From Polyodon spathula (taxonomy: Eukaryota > Chordata > Actinopteri > Acipenseriformes > Polyodontidae): a DNA stretch of 64,000 nucleotides. Location: contig NC_054559.1 of the NCBI RefSeq assembly GCF_017654505.1, positions 11,208,781 to 11,272,780 on the forward strand, given 5' to 3'. Under the pieces are notes generated by a model. It was not told the origin of the DNA. It saw only the letters and a list, made by a program, of their open reading frames with translations, and ran no database searches. Below are positions 12,214-31,083 of this stretch, one piece after another (the stretch's first letter is position 1; the number at the start of each line of letters is the position of its first letter). The position numbers and the translations under genes are program-made.

Positions 12214-13412
12214 AGCACCATTTATATATATATATATAATAAACAAAATATAATCTATAGATATATAAATATATATATATAGAATATAATTATATATATG
12301 TGCATACGTAAGATTGTAGATGTATTTATAACAAATGGTAATATTTAATAAAATTAAAATGTAACAAAGCATCATCAAAAAAGAGTCTGCTTCCCAAATA
12401 TATACTGCATAGAAAACTAATAAGATTTGTAAAGCAGTATTATAGTACTGTAGATATTGTTTTCAGCCTCAAATCACTTTCTAAGACTGAATATCTTTTA
12501 AATAATGAATAGACATAATTATGAACATTCTGTGTCATACATTACTTCGAAGTCATTTCTAGAATGTACATTTTTTATAATTAAAAACAGTTCTAACTTA
12601 GTTACAGAGCTGTCATTTTTTAAATGGGAAGCATTCAGCTGAATTCATTCTAGTCATGCATACATGACCCATATTAAACAGGCGCAAATGAAACTTATAA
12701 ATCAGAGCTGAGAAGTCTTGCTTCCTCTAACAGTTTACCATTAAAATCTCAAGCATCAATCATAATCAATAACTGGATGAGAAAGTATAAAATATTGTCA
12801 AATTGAATCTAATCAAGAAATGTCAAACACAGCAGATAATCAGGTGTTTTGGATGAAGGAAGCATTAGTTTGGGATCTTTCAGGGGGACATACAATACAT
12901 AGTAGACCAAATGAAGTGGCAGTTTTGCATGTAATTTATAGATAATTAGAGCAATAGACTGTGTTATTCAGATTTTCATGTTCGAACATGGAATAATTTC
13001 CAATTGTGAGACTGTACTCTTGTATGCGCTTGTGCAGAAGCTAAGGAACCCAAATAAAGCTTGTTTCTTGGCTGTGGCAATGCACTTTGATCCCCACAAA
13101 TAAGATCATTGTTGCACAATCCTACAAATAAATAACTGATGCTCCAATGTAAAGCTTTGTTTCTACTAAACCACAGAACTTTTATCCACCAGTTAGGTAG
13201 CTGCTTTAGATGGCATTATCACATGCAACGTGACTGCAGAACTTTCAGATAGAATGTTTTAAAAAAAAAACAACTAAATGGAATAAAAACAAAACAACAT
13301 TGAACAGGTGATGAAAATTTAAGATTTAATTGTATCATCCATATGTGGTCAGTTGTTTATGGGGAAATCATCTGAAAATTACAAATCTCAAAAATACATA
13401 ATTGTTGACATA
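12214..13412. other. Non-coding, AT-rich
   Basis: TA-rich microsatellite at about 12221-12300. Nothing else recognised. Confidence 0.6.
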
Positions 13413-14208
13413 CATGGGGTTTTCCATGCGGTCAATTTACACGTGAAATGGCGTGCACATTTAGGAGAATTACTCAGGTAAATCAGGTTTGTGGCCAGAA
13501 AAAACAGCCAAAGAGAGGGTATAGGGTAAATCTCATTTACCCGTGTGTAAATGACAAAACCATGGGAAATCCATGGAAACCCAGTATCAGCCACCTCCCT
13601 TTCAAGTGCCCACTACCAGTATTTGCCCAAGAGTGGTGTTGAATGCTTTCTTAGCAGCTGTCAGCCGTCTGGACAGGTAGGGCTTCTAAGCCAGGGTAGT
13701 ATATGCAGCTCCCCTATATGCTGTATTGGTATATATATATAAAACATCTTCACCAGTTTTCATCCATGGTGATCTGCAATACCTGTTGGTTAGTTTCATT
13801 TTATACCTCCAAGTTTATTTTTAATTAATCAGTCGTAAGATACATTAGTTTTGAAAGGAATAAAGAAAAAAAAAAAAAAAACGAACAGTATTCACTAGTA
13901 ATGACATTTGAAAAACAATTTGGGCAAGAGTAGTAAAAGACATTATTAACCAGCAAGACATGAGGTATTTTGCTTTATTACATTAGCTTAGATTTACTCG
14001 TGTACCAGTTCTCTGCACTTTACGTATAGCTAATTTACATATCAACCCCCACCTTTCCCATTAATTTGCATGGTGTCAGGTGATGAGCCTGGTTTAATGG
14101 AGTAAAATAAATTGAGCAAATGGAAACCCAAAAAAAGCTTTTTACACAAGACATTTTTCTCGTTTAAATGTCATGAGTTAAAAAAATAAATTGCATGGAA
14201 ACCCCATG
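13413..14208. mobile_element. MITE-like element with 16-22 bp terminal inverted repeats
   Basis: Left end catggggttttccatgc and inverted right end catggggtttccatgc, followed on both sides by caattta-like sequence. It is flanked by ATA (13410-13412 and 14209-14211). An internal copy of the end motif (ccatggaaaccc) lies near 13572. 796 bases, with no transposase seen. The superfamily is unclear. Confidence 0.5.
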
Positions 14209-16539
14209 ATAGTTACAGATAAAAAAAATAACTGATGGAACACCACGAAGCCGGGTATATAGTTTTGCATATATTACTTAAAAGTCTCACTTGATTTTAT
14301 ATTACTTTTATATTGCTATATTTTTAAAAAAAAATAATTTTCTTTTCTTAATCTCTTAAACATTTGCATATGTGACTGTACACTTTTCTGCATCTTTTCA
14401 AATTATTCTTATAAAAAAAAAAACAACTGTGTACACTAGAGTAGGAACATTGGCAACTTATTTTATGTTCTTCAGAAGCTCCCTTGAAGTCAATAAAAAA
14501 TGTTCCTTGGTATGAGCACTGATTTTAATTAGGAACAACCGGGTTTTGTGGTGCCACTGTGTTCCAGCCTGGCTTACTGCCCATATTTTGTCAACTACAA
14601 CTGCATAACAGGGAAAGAGTAATGGTGGATTCTAATACAAACTTTCCTCAGGGGGAAAATGTGTACATTAAGAACTTGTTAAGAACTCTGCTGCTTCAAC
14701 CTGCTATACAGATAATTGGAAAGATATGCCTTACAGTTTTCGATATTATGATATTGATCCACATGTTGAGTTTTCACTCATTGGATTCCATGTACAGGGT
14801 GTGGTTACTCTATCATTAGGCCCATTATGAAGCAATGACATACAAAGAAATTAAACCACCATGGCAAGTTACATAGATGATTGTGTCATGGAATTAGAGA
14901 TGTTCCAGAACACTATACTAATCAGTGATTCAAAGGCGACTAACGGAACATACCCTCAGTTAATAATTGTACTAAATTTTTTTGCACGTTTCTGCCATCT
15001 GTGAATGATGCATTCTACCACTACAATCAAGCTCTCAATAAAACACAGAGCACACAATGACCCCCAAACTGGTACCTTGAAGAGAACCCTTAATTATTTC
15101 ACATCATCTTTCTGTTTGTCTAAAAGTGAAGGTCAAGTGTGTTCAGATGTTTAGAACACAAAGCTAAGAGCTTGGTGTTGATGTAACTCTGTGTTACAAA
15201 ATAAAATGAAAATACTTTGATTAACAGAAACACACATTATATATTCATTTTGTCATATGCAGTATTTATATGTAAAGTAGTATATTATTTCAATAAGCCA
15301 AAGGTTGTCTTCTTTCATGAGCTACTTACTTAAATATTCCAGTCATTTTGGATCTAAGCAAAAAAATAACGTAGCTATACAAATATGAATTATGTTATAA
15401 TATAGGCTAAAGTTATAAAAATTCTACACTGTATTGCAATTTACGTTTTTATGAGGCCCCCAGACTTTCCTGGCCTTAACCCCAAACTTATTGCTTGTAC
15501 AAAAATGGTTGGAAAGAAAAGGATGCAAACTACTGCGTCTAATGGACTGTAACTAAAGGAATATATCCAGATATACAACTTTTAAATAATGGTAGATACA
15601 TGAGTCTGCTGGAAAGTCATTTCCTGTGTCTGCCTTGGCAAACTGCTTACATCAAGGGTAGCAATAATGCTTTTAGGCACTAGTCTGACACAAAGGTGAT
15701 GAACAGTACAGAAGCAACTTGAATTATAATAATAATCAATATATCTGAAGAGAAGTCAATGGTTGATACACACAATCACACAAAAAGAAACAGCACAATG
15801 TAGGAGTAAGAGGTATAGGTGATTTATCTCATTCATTCTGTTTGTAGCAATGATACCATGATAGTGTATTCCATGCTCAGATACCAAAACACTGCAACCT
15901 ATGTATGGAAGTGATTGGTCTTCTTTTCCCATTTTCTTCCCTTGATACCAGGTCAATAGTTGTGGAGCTTTGAATACAAGTCTCAGGTGGGATATAATTC
16001 CCTGGACCTTCCAATCCAGTCTCAGTGCAGTCCTCCTCCATTCAAGGTTTCACTCATCCAGAATGATTTGTGAATGGATAAAAGGGGAAAATAAGTAACA
16101 AAAATAAATAAACAAATAAAACCAGGTAAATATATATATATATTTTTAGATACATATTGGATAGGATACCCATTTATCATCTGTAATCCATAATACAACT
16201 CAATTAATGGCACTTGCTTCTCCTCTCCCCTCCCTTCTCCCCCTTCCCCTCCCCCCTCACTTCTCACCTAGGTATTTCACCACGACGTAATGTGATTTGA
16301 GAAGCTTATTGAAGGCAGATTAAGCGTACCAGAGATTACACCTGAAGTGATCACTTTATTTTCCACTATTATTGCACTATTTATATTTTGTCCTTCATCA
16401 GTAGGTAAATCCGGGTCAGCTTTAAAAACACACAACAGTAGCTGTATTTCGAAACATAGTTTTTTAGGCCACTCCCTGCTTATATGATTTGCTTGTTTAT
16501 TGCCTTTAAACCAATCACACACCTTTAACTCACCTCTAA

Positions 16540-16540
16540 G

Positions 16541-16584
<44 letters not shown>

Positions 16585-16640
16585 CCTCTCCCTCTCTCTC
16601 TATCTCTCATTCTCCTCTCCCTCTCTCCTCTCTCCTCTTT
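16540..16640. repeat. (CT)n microsatellite
   Basis: Polypyrimidine CT array with T and C interruptions. Confidence 0.93.
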
Positions 16641-17482
16641 TACTGGAGCCACACTCTCTAGGTCTCACAAAACAAACTGTAAGGCAAGTTGTGTTCTTTG
16701 TCCAGGAGAAGTCCAAGAGAGGAATGTTTCCTTAGCGCAGCAGGGCACAGATATTTAGTGACGAGATAAAATGCTTAATGCCTCTTGCTGGATGATGGCT
16801 AAGACAGCTGTACTCTATTATATGTGGCACTAGAGCATGTCGGCGAATTGGCAATTGCACTAGGGCTGTAATTTGTCCTGACAGATGACAGTATTTTAAA
16901 AACCATGCATAGGAATGAACTCTTCATAAATATTATTCTGACTTCACTCCACTGAATTGGCCCCTCAGCTTGAATTACAGCTTCATTTCTGAAAGAAATC
17001 ATGCTATGAATACTTGATGATGTTGCATTAGGTTGTGTGAAGACTTCTTGACAGAAGATAATAATTTAGGTATACAACAAGCAATGCATGTACCAGTATA
17101 TTGGGCTGTCAGAAATAGCGTGAGATTTTGAGGGACAGTGGGAGTGGGAGTAGTCTGGAGTCGTTTATTGCTGCTTTAAACATGATGCCTGCATCACTAG
17201 TTTATATGAGCTTTATTCCTGCTTAAATGCGCTTTTGCTGCCAGGCCCACAGTGGGAGGGCAAAGCATGATCTATTCATCCACAGTTCCATCTTGATAGT
17301 ACAATGAATAGAAACAGGGGACAGACTGCTGTCATTCAAAGGAATGCAAGCCCTTTTTTCCTTTGGCATTGGACTGTTTTTTACTAATTTTTGTGGTTGT
17401 CAGTGTTTTTGTTCAGTCACAGAATTGTTTTGAGCCTGTTTTGTAACACGGTGACTCTGTGAATGAGATATGAATCTTAACC

Positions 17483-17501
17483 GGGGGGGGGGGGGCGGGG
17501 G
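17483..17501 (+). repeat. G-run
   Basis: Thirteen G, one C, five G. It could form a G-quadruplex, or it may be a homopolymer length error. Confidence 0.9.
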
Positions 17502-19149
17502 TTAAGATAAATTAGTATAATATAAATGTAGTGTGTTCCTCTTGGGATTTAAGATTTCTGTGTCAAAATATTTGTCTGCTTGACTTTGTGAGGATAATTA
17601 ATGAAGGCTATTTTTTCTTTCACCACTTTAAAAAGGGTTCTGCACACCCACACTTAAGGTGTATTTTAACCTGAATAAACCACAGCGGAACCATTAGTAG
17701 CCCATAGTTCAGTCAGTAATTGCCACACAATGGATTTGAGACTAATATTTGTAGAATGGTATACAATGGTACTCAGATCACTTATAGCAGCCCTGTCATA
17801 TCACTATCTTAATAATTCTTGCTTGTGTAATAAATTCACTTGTTTTCTTTATTTACGTGATATGTTTAATTTTATTGACACTTTGTTTGCACTCATCCCC
17901 CTGACAATAATCGATTGATTGGAGGTAGTCCTTTTTAATTGGATGATTGTAATTTGAGGGGACATTTTCAGAGTACTTGGGTGCTGGAACATTGTGAAGG
18001 GGAGAGGGATAAGAAGCAGAAATCCTGTTTATACTGTTGGTATCCTCATAAAAGACAGAGAAAGGGGAATTTGTGATATAGAACATTGGGATGTATGTTT
18101 GCTGGTAAACTACAGCTTTGCTAAATTGCTGAGCTGTTTCTTTTATGATTCAGCCAAATTGTGGGTAAATATGACTGGCTGCCCCCAATATTTTTAATTC
18201 AGCCTAGATATGTTTTAATCGTGAAAACCTGTTTGTTTTTTTACTGTCCTTTTATGCTCGACTGTGACTGTCTCTAAAGTATAAGTCAGACCAGAAGGAC
18301 CTTTACCATCCTTTAGGAGTAAATTATTAGGTGTGAATAAATAATAATATGCCAACACCTATATTATGATCACATATGGTTTATTAATTAATAAAGTCAG
18401 TAGAAGCAATAATTTCAGTTTTCATATATTATAAGTAAGGGGGTGTGAACAAGTTTTATAATCTCTTCAAACACAATAGCGCAGTTACAATCTACAGTAA
18501 GTAAAAATCCCATTGGAATCAAAGGTAAAAAAGAACATCTTAAAGTGACATCAGCAGCAATATTCCGGCTCTTCTGACATGCTGACTATAAATGTAGGCC
18601 TCCTTACTCATCTGCATTGTTGGGTTTTTTTTATTCTTTTGTATAAAAAATAAGCAAAGCCTTAATCATGAATGGGTAATATTAGCAGCCATAAAACCTT
18701 AACCAACTAAGCTCATGATGAATATCATAATCCTAAATTACGGTACAATTACAAAAAGCAAACACACACTCATTTAGGAAACCATAAAGCAGAATGAGTA
18801 TTTACAATTTATAGTAATTATATAAGTAATTCACAGATCTTTAAATTATGCTTTGGCACTTAGTACTTGAGAAAGGCCATTCAGAAAGGAATGAAAAGCA
18901 TGTCTCTGGAATTGCTATTTAAAAACAGGCATTCCATGTGAAACCAAATTAGCTCAAGTAGAATATAAATATACATTAGTCTTTTTTTCCCTTCTTTTCT
19001 TTCAAAGCTAAAATATTATCTACATAAATAAAATGGTCTCCATCTGGCAATTCCTAAAAGTGTATCTGAAAGTATTTAATAAATATTACAGTATTTAAAT
19101 ATGGCATAGCTTTTTTTTATATACATTTTACTGACAGGCCTAAGAAAAA

Positions 19150-19290
19150 AAATATATTACTGTTTTGTGTTGTGATATATATTATAAATATATATGTGTG
19201 TGTGTGTAGATAATATATATATATATATATTATATATATATTATAGATATATTATATATAGATAGTAAATATTATATATATATATATTTG
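19150..19290. repeat. TA/TG-rich microsatellite cluster
   Basis: Mixed TA, TATATT and TG repeats. Confidence 0.85.
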
Positions 19291-19929
19291 ATATTAGGGT
19301 TTACAATATTACAATGTACATGCTTTTCTCCAGAAGAATTATTTTTGTAATAAGTCTTATTATTCACTAAAAGACTACCCAGATGTTGAAATGTGAAGCT
19401 GAGATATGCTTCTCAGATACATTAGATAAATACCCCCCTGAGACAGGATCTGGATTGGATACTTCCACCATATGTTGTAATGTGTTGAATAGCCAAAAGA
19501 TGGTGATGGTGTGCAGTCTTATTACTGTCCAGTTGGAGGTTACATAAATACTTACACCAACTCCACTGAAATAAATGAATGGTGGATAGAATGCAGATTT
19601 GGGTGCCTGTATAAGTGCAGCAACATTCCAACCCTTAGCTTAAAGGATGGTTCACACTTCAGTTGTGTGAATGTCACTGAGGGCAAAGTCTAGTCTCTCT
19701 AGTCATGTCACTGTCTGACTATCTAAAGGAGACTAGTGGTTAGAATTGTTCTCAACTGAAGTATGAACAAGTGTGCATCTTATGGGTAATTGTGCACAAG
19801 TATAACAAACAATGCTGTTTTGATTGGAGCATTGAAATCCTTAAAATGAAAGATTACATAAATCTTTTGAATATTGAAAGCTTGTACACAGGAAATTCTG
19901 TGCTTATGGTTGATTCCTGTTTTAATGTA

Positions 19930-20773
19930 CAGTCACCCTCGACGAACTCGACTGGTGGATAACTCAACACCTTCGCTTGGTCCTGAATTTTCTCCCTACA
20001 AAATATACTCATCCTGCCTCTTTAAAATGTTATTTCAAAACCACACTTTACTCATAACTCGACACTTATTACCGGTACCGAAGGGATACAAACTACTAAA
20101 AAGACTAGTGGATTACTCAACATTGTCGTTTCATGTGTCTGACTGGAAATGCATCATTCATTCATTCATTTTGAAACTTCCAAGTGCAGCTGGTTACAGG
20201 TTATGAAAGTGAAAAGTGAGAAGTGAAAAATTTGGTCTCGTTCAATTGGTTTTAAAGCTCAGGTTATTCGGGGTGACACGCTTGTCAGCAGAACTTTCAA
20301 AACGCGTGTTGTTGCATGACAAACAATCGACAGTGCTTGATTTCTGTGTGAAAGTGTAAGTTGTTTATTATTGTTTTTGTTCACCGAGTTAATTAACTTT
20401 TGCTATTTAAGCTGTCAGATTAGACAGTACAAGGCAATACCTAAAAGTATAGTCAACAGTTTGTGGTTGGATTGTTTTCATAAAAATAACGCTGTAGTTA
20501 TTTTATTAATTCTTATTTCAATCGAACTGTACGAGTTGTACCGAGTTTGTACAGTACTGTATCCTGCCATTGATTCATTCACTGCAGTTCTTTTCATAAG
20601 AACATTTAACAAAATAAACTTGTACATATTGTAATACTGTAAACATGTGAGTTCTGACAATTATATGCATGTCAATGCCATGGCTCATGTGCACCCATGG
20701 TTAACGTGACACCTTGGATAAGCCAACACTAAATGGCATCCCCGTGAGGTGTCGAGTTAACCAAGGACAACTG
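19930..20773. mobile_element. Non-autonomous Tigger/pogo-like DNA transposon
   Basis: 844 bases flanked by TA on both sides (19928-19929 and 20774-20775). The left end cagtcaccctcgacgaactc and the inverted right end cagttgtccttggttaactc match at about 16 of 23 bases, mostly differing by transitions. Ends of this form (CAGT..CCTC/TTGG..ACTCGA) are typical of Tigger elements in the Tc1/mariner superfamily. Further GTCGAG/CTCGAC half-repeats occur near both ends. No transposase remains, so it is a MITE-like derivative. Confidence 0.75.
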
Positions 20774-20916
20774 TATTTGATCACACAGTAGAGGTTTGAG
20801 CAATATAACACCACAACCGCGCCACAGTCCCATTGCCTCATTCCTTTCCCAAACTTCAGGAATTGATCTTGGGAAATCCATGCAGGGGCAAACTTCAAGG
20901 AAGATGGTCTCCACGG
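20774..20916 (-). other. nptx2: NPTX2 proximal 3' UTR
   Basis: 143 bases between the TAA stop and the Tigger-like element. There is no AATAAA on the minus strand here. The nearest ones lie inside the element, at 20507-20502 and 20369-20364, so the mature 3' end is likely inside or beyond it. Confidence 0.55.
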
Positions 20917-26655
<5,739 letters not shown>

Positions 26656-26657
26656 CC

Positions 26658-27044
26658 CTACAAATAGGATTGCAATTAAGTATTTCAGGTTGAAAAAGCC
26701 TTTATAGCTTCTAATACATTCGGACGGTAAGTCACAAAACGTTAAATGCCCAAATTAAGTTGTGATCGTTGTAATCTGTAACATGAGAGAAGAAGACAAA
26801 AAAAAACCCATTGCTATTAAATATATCCAGGACTTAATTAAACATGAAAAAAATTCAAACAAAACAAAGTATAGCCAATGAAAAACTTTACAAGTAATTG
26901 CCAAAAATGTCTTTGCAAAATAATACCTGATCATGCATAAATATAGCCAGCTCCGCAGTGCTATTAAGTGCAATGGAAAGATAACAAAAGCAGCAAAAAA
27001 GTGAAGTTTGTAATGGATGGGCAAAGAGAGCTAAGCAGTATTAC
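26658..27044 (-). other. nptx2: Possible NPTX2 5' UTR intron
   Basis: On the minus strand a donor CACAGAG|gtaatac lies at 27045/27044 and an acceptor atttgtag|GG lies two bases before the ATG. The interval (387 bases) is AT-rich, while the sequence upstream of the donor is GC-richer. Mammalian NPTX2 is not known to me to have this intron, so it is an inference from splice motifs and composition. Confidence 0.35.
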
Positions 27045-27250
27045 CTCTGTGATCCTTCGGCTGTGGCTCTAAAGAGACAGCTTCGCTGCCTATAGAGGAT
27101 TAGTACGCTTGGCGCCGCAGTCAGTGCATACGGATTGGCTACCTCGTGTATTTGCGTCATTCACTCCCTGAAGAGTGTGTTTGGCTGCTAGTAATCTGCC
27201 TCTCCAAAGTAAGGGAGGTTAGGGCTGGTGAATACACGCGATTTTACTGA
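27045..27250 (-). promoter_or_regulatory. nptx2: Likely NPTX2 promoter and first untranslated exon
   Basis: Locally GC-richer, with more CpG than its surroundings, about 400-600 bases upstream of the start codon. Reading the minus strand it has TGACGCAA at 27159-27152 (CRE/ATF-like) and CCAAT at 27138-27134, about 15 bases apart. There is no strong TATA box. NPTX2 is an activity-induced gene in mammals, so a CRE-like site next to CCAAT is in keeping with it. The start of transcription cannot be fixed. Confidence 0.55.
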
Positions 27251-29299
27251 CTAATGGTTACACATGTGCAGGAGGTGACGGAGATTGACATTCATACTGC
27301 TGCAATAACAGTTCAGTATGCGATGTGTAAGGGAAATAAAAACTGATTTCTAATGCATATGTACACGATTCATGCATGTTAATCAAACACTGATTCTCCA
27401 GCGTGCTTGGTATATTTGAGTGTTGCCTTTGTAGTGAAACTTTGAAATAAACCCCAGCGGTGTTAATCTATACTACAAACCAAAGAACAAAGCCGCATAT
27501 ATACTTCAAGGTGATGGTAGGATTTTTTGAGGTTATTTTTTTTACTATTATGTAACCATCACAAAAGTAGATCTGTCATTGTGGTGCATATAATATCTTT
27601 GCTATTGTAGCGAATCAAAGTTGTGCAATGACTTGCACGGAGGAAACGCACATATTTTCAAAAATCTGTATTGGAATGAACAATTGAACATTTGTACCCA
27701 GAGCTAAGCTTATCTGTGTACTTTACCTAACCTCATCACAAACAGAGACCCTGCATGTTTTGTAAATTTGCAAGACGTTTTGTGAACCAAAAAAAAATTG
27801 TACTTATTATGACATAAATCACACATAATTGCATTAACAATCTGCGTGATTAATTTATTCGGAATATCAATGTGGGGATTCAGAAGATCAGCCAGCGTGT
27901 TCGCATTGCCCAGGCTTCAGCAACAGATGGGATTTAAAGCTGCGGAATTAACACACCCTTTAATTCTGTGACAGTTTAACACTGTAACAGTCGCTGCAGT
28001 TTAAGAAGGTGCCAAGACATGCTCGTTTTTTCTAGACGGTTGTTGGGTTGTTTACAGTTTCATGAGTGTAAGACTTTATTTCATTCACAAAAGCATACTT
28101 TCAAATACAAAATAAAAAGGATGTATGTAAGGATGTCACGAGCTTTGGGAATATGCCCCTGTACTATAACTATAAGCCATAGATTGTAATTGTATTATCT
28201 ACCATGTACTTTACGATGTATCAAAAATCTGTGTAAAAACAAAATAAACTTTTTGTTTCTATATTTTCACTAATATGTAAACAGTGAGTGGTACCAAAAA
28301 CATTATAACATGTTAAAAACAGTCCTTAAATCTGAGTAATATAACAGTCCCGCCCCTGGGTTTATGATACAATTGCTGGCTAATCACAGCGTGCTTGGTC
28401 GTTCTTATGCATGTTACACAGCAGAGAATGACACCTGTATGTCAGACAATCCCAGAAGACACTGAAGGCAACCCACTTCAATTGAGAGATGCAGTGAAGA
28501 CACAGATTTAGAGAAACCATACCTCAAGCAAAAAAGTGCAGCTTCAGGACTCCATAGAACTCTATACAACAGTCCTACTCCAGGACAGTTACACAACCAG
28601 CATAAAGTAGCTGTGGGCTACACTTGTCTCTTAAAAGTTCTACGTGGGGGAAAAAGGTTCTTAAGGGGGACTGGGACCTGAGTAGATGATTAAAAGTCTC
28701 CATTAAAGTGTTCACTCTCTTGCCCAAGCCCAAAAGATAAGTTTAAACAACTGAAGCATTCTCAATATCTGAGAGCAGGCAGTACTAAGAGCTATTTAAA
28801 ATAATATGAAAAAAGCTTTATAAGCAAGATGATTGTGTTGTGTCATTTACTGAGCTAATCCTGGTCCATGGGATTCTCTTCTGGTTTTGATTATTTTACT
28901 CAAGGTGGCCCTATACATCTGTCTTATATAAGCAATTACCAGTTACAATAAGACTAAGAAGCAGGTATTTTGTACTAAAGCACATTTACATTGAGTTACA
29001 AATGGGGAGTGGAGGGTATATATAATCTTAATATACTGGATCGGAAATTGAAAAAAAATTAAGAGCATGTCCATTCCAAGCCTTTCCAAGACCCCATAAA
29101 GAAGCCTCTTAGCTTTGCTATAAGCTAGTTTGATGCCATTGAGTAAGCTCATTCCTGAGTGATCAAAGATTTAACCTGCTCGACCTTTTTAAACCTGTAC
29201 CTTTCAGTTGATTTCCAATTACTTATTTATTTGGTTACTACAAGAGTCCAATAGTCAAAATGATTATTTTCGCCAATGAGTTATATGTACCTACTATAG

Positions 29300-29460
29300 C
29301 AGGGATGTCCATTTCTGCTCCTGAAGGGCCATTTCACTCCAGCTAACAGGTCAAATGAAAAAGTGACTACTTTAGGACCAGATTATGGGTTTAATTGGTA
29401 GAACCTGGTTGGGACCAAGACCTGACCTGGACTGGAAGGCCTATTTTGCCAACCCCTTTT
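29300..29460. repeat. Dispersed MITE-like repeat (copy B)
   Basis: Counterpart of 2625-2785 in the second upstream block. Confidence 0.4.
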
Positions 29461-29873
29461 CTTTTGTATCAATGTGTGTTTGTATAATCACGGTATGTGT
29501 ATTAATTGCAAGGCTACTGTTTTACATTTTGTTTTTTATGGTATTGCTCAGGAATGCTTTTCTACTCCAATGGACACCAACAACTCACATTTCTAATTGC
29601 ATAGCCATATGTTCTGAGATTGTATATCCTATTGTCATTACTTTCCCTGTTTTGTCATGTTTAGTTTAATTTAGAAAGTTCAGCTGTATTCTACACATGC
29701 TAGAGAAACACATCCCAATTGGTATCATAGCAATAACACGGTACGGCTGATGCTTTCACACCAATGTCATTTTGTTCAGGTTAATGCATTTGCAGTAACA
29801 TGTGAATGTACGCCTGACCCTAAACCTGTTTCCATGTTACAGAAACAAAAGCATTTCTGTTTAATTTCTATAC

Positions 29874-30200
29874 CATTGGGAGGTTACCATACTTTATAGC
29901 TGACTTTTCAGCTTCGACATCAATCACTTCAACAATCCCACCGCTCCCTAGTTCAGAGTGCTTAACAAGGTGGATAAAGACACAAGAGTTTGTCTTGTTC
30001 CGTGTAGCCAGTGCCAAGAAGACACCTCCATCTGTTTGGAGGCAGATCTGTGCGCTGGAGCAGCTCACACAAAGACGCACACTCAGTTACAGTGACAGGG
30101 TTTTTGTACAAACGCAGCAGGGCATGGGACTTGTTCTGACACGTGTCACCTATAGGTGACGGTGAGGTAAAGGACACCGACTGCTTTTTAAAAATAGATT
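29874..30200 (-). pseudogene. Exon-like remnant of an unrecognised gene (copy B)
   Basis: Same sequence as 3199-3525, with the same two overlapping frames and frameshift. Confidence 0.35.
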
Positions 30201-31000
30201 CTGAAGACAGCAGGCAGTGTCACATGAACAAATCCAGACAATCTCTTGCAAGCAGGAATCTGGGGCAGTCAGTTAAGCGTTTTCGTTTTTTACTTACAGA
30301 CAGGTATTAAAGATAAAAGTCAATTTTGAATAATTAAATTAAGTTTGATATTTATGAAACTGCTCCAGGCTGTTGTTGAATTATTTAACAACAGCCTACA
30401 AAGATTTAAAACATGCAAAACTTAATGTAACACATCAAACCAGCCTATAAATGCAAATTAGTTAAAATGTGAAGATTAGGGTCTACACTTTATGTCTAAA
30501 GTCTGAAACACATTTAGTCACATAACACTTAGGGCTATTGTAAATTCTCAAAAACTTTTACTCTAAATTGTTATTAGTACGATGTTTTCAGATAGCAGAA
30601 ATGCATCCAATATAGTTACCAACCAATAAATAAACAACTCAGACATGTAATCTAGGGGCTTGTGATTTAGTTTATCTTTTGTTTTAGAAATTCAGAAGAT
30701 GTTTTTTTTTTTTTTTCAGACATAAATTGTGCTTGTGGCAATTCAGAGTAAATACATTTAAGAATTTAACCCTTGATGTTGTAGGGACCACATTGACCTA
30801 GAACTGAGAGTGGTAATCTAAAGGCAGATTTTACATCTATAACCAGCAACCTTCTGTACCACTGTTATTTCAAGCAAAGTATTAATTGCACCACATTTAG
30901 ACAGCTGTACAATCGTTTTTCAATGGTTGAAACTTCTTTAGAATTTGTAAAAGATATGAAGGTCATAAACACATGCATTTAAAACTAGTAAACAATAGTG

Positions 31001-31082
<82 letters not shown>
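31001..31082. repeat. (TA)n(TG)n microsatellite (copy B)
   Basis: Uninterrupted TG array after a TA stretch; the allelic counterpart of 4331-4422. Confidence 0.95.

Positions 31083-31083
<1 letters not shown>

Larger units (their letters stand above)
14209..19929. other. Non-coding intergenic DNA downstream of NPTX2
   Basis: AT-rich with short homopolymers. It contains a (CT)n tract (16540-16640), a G-run (17483-17501) and a TA cluster (about 19150-19290). No gene recognised. Confidence 0.6.
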
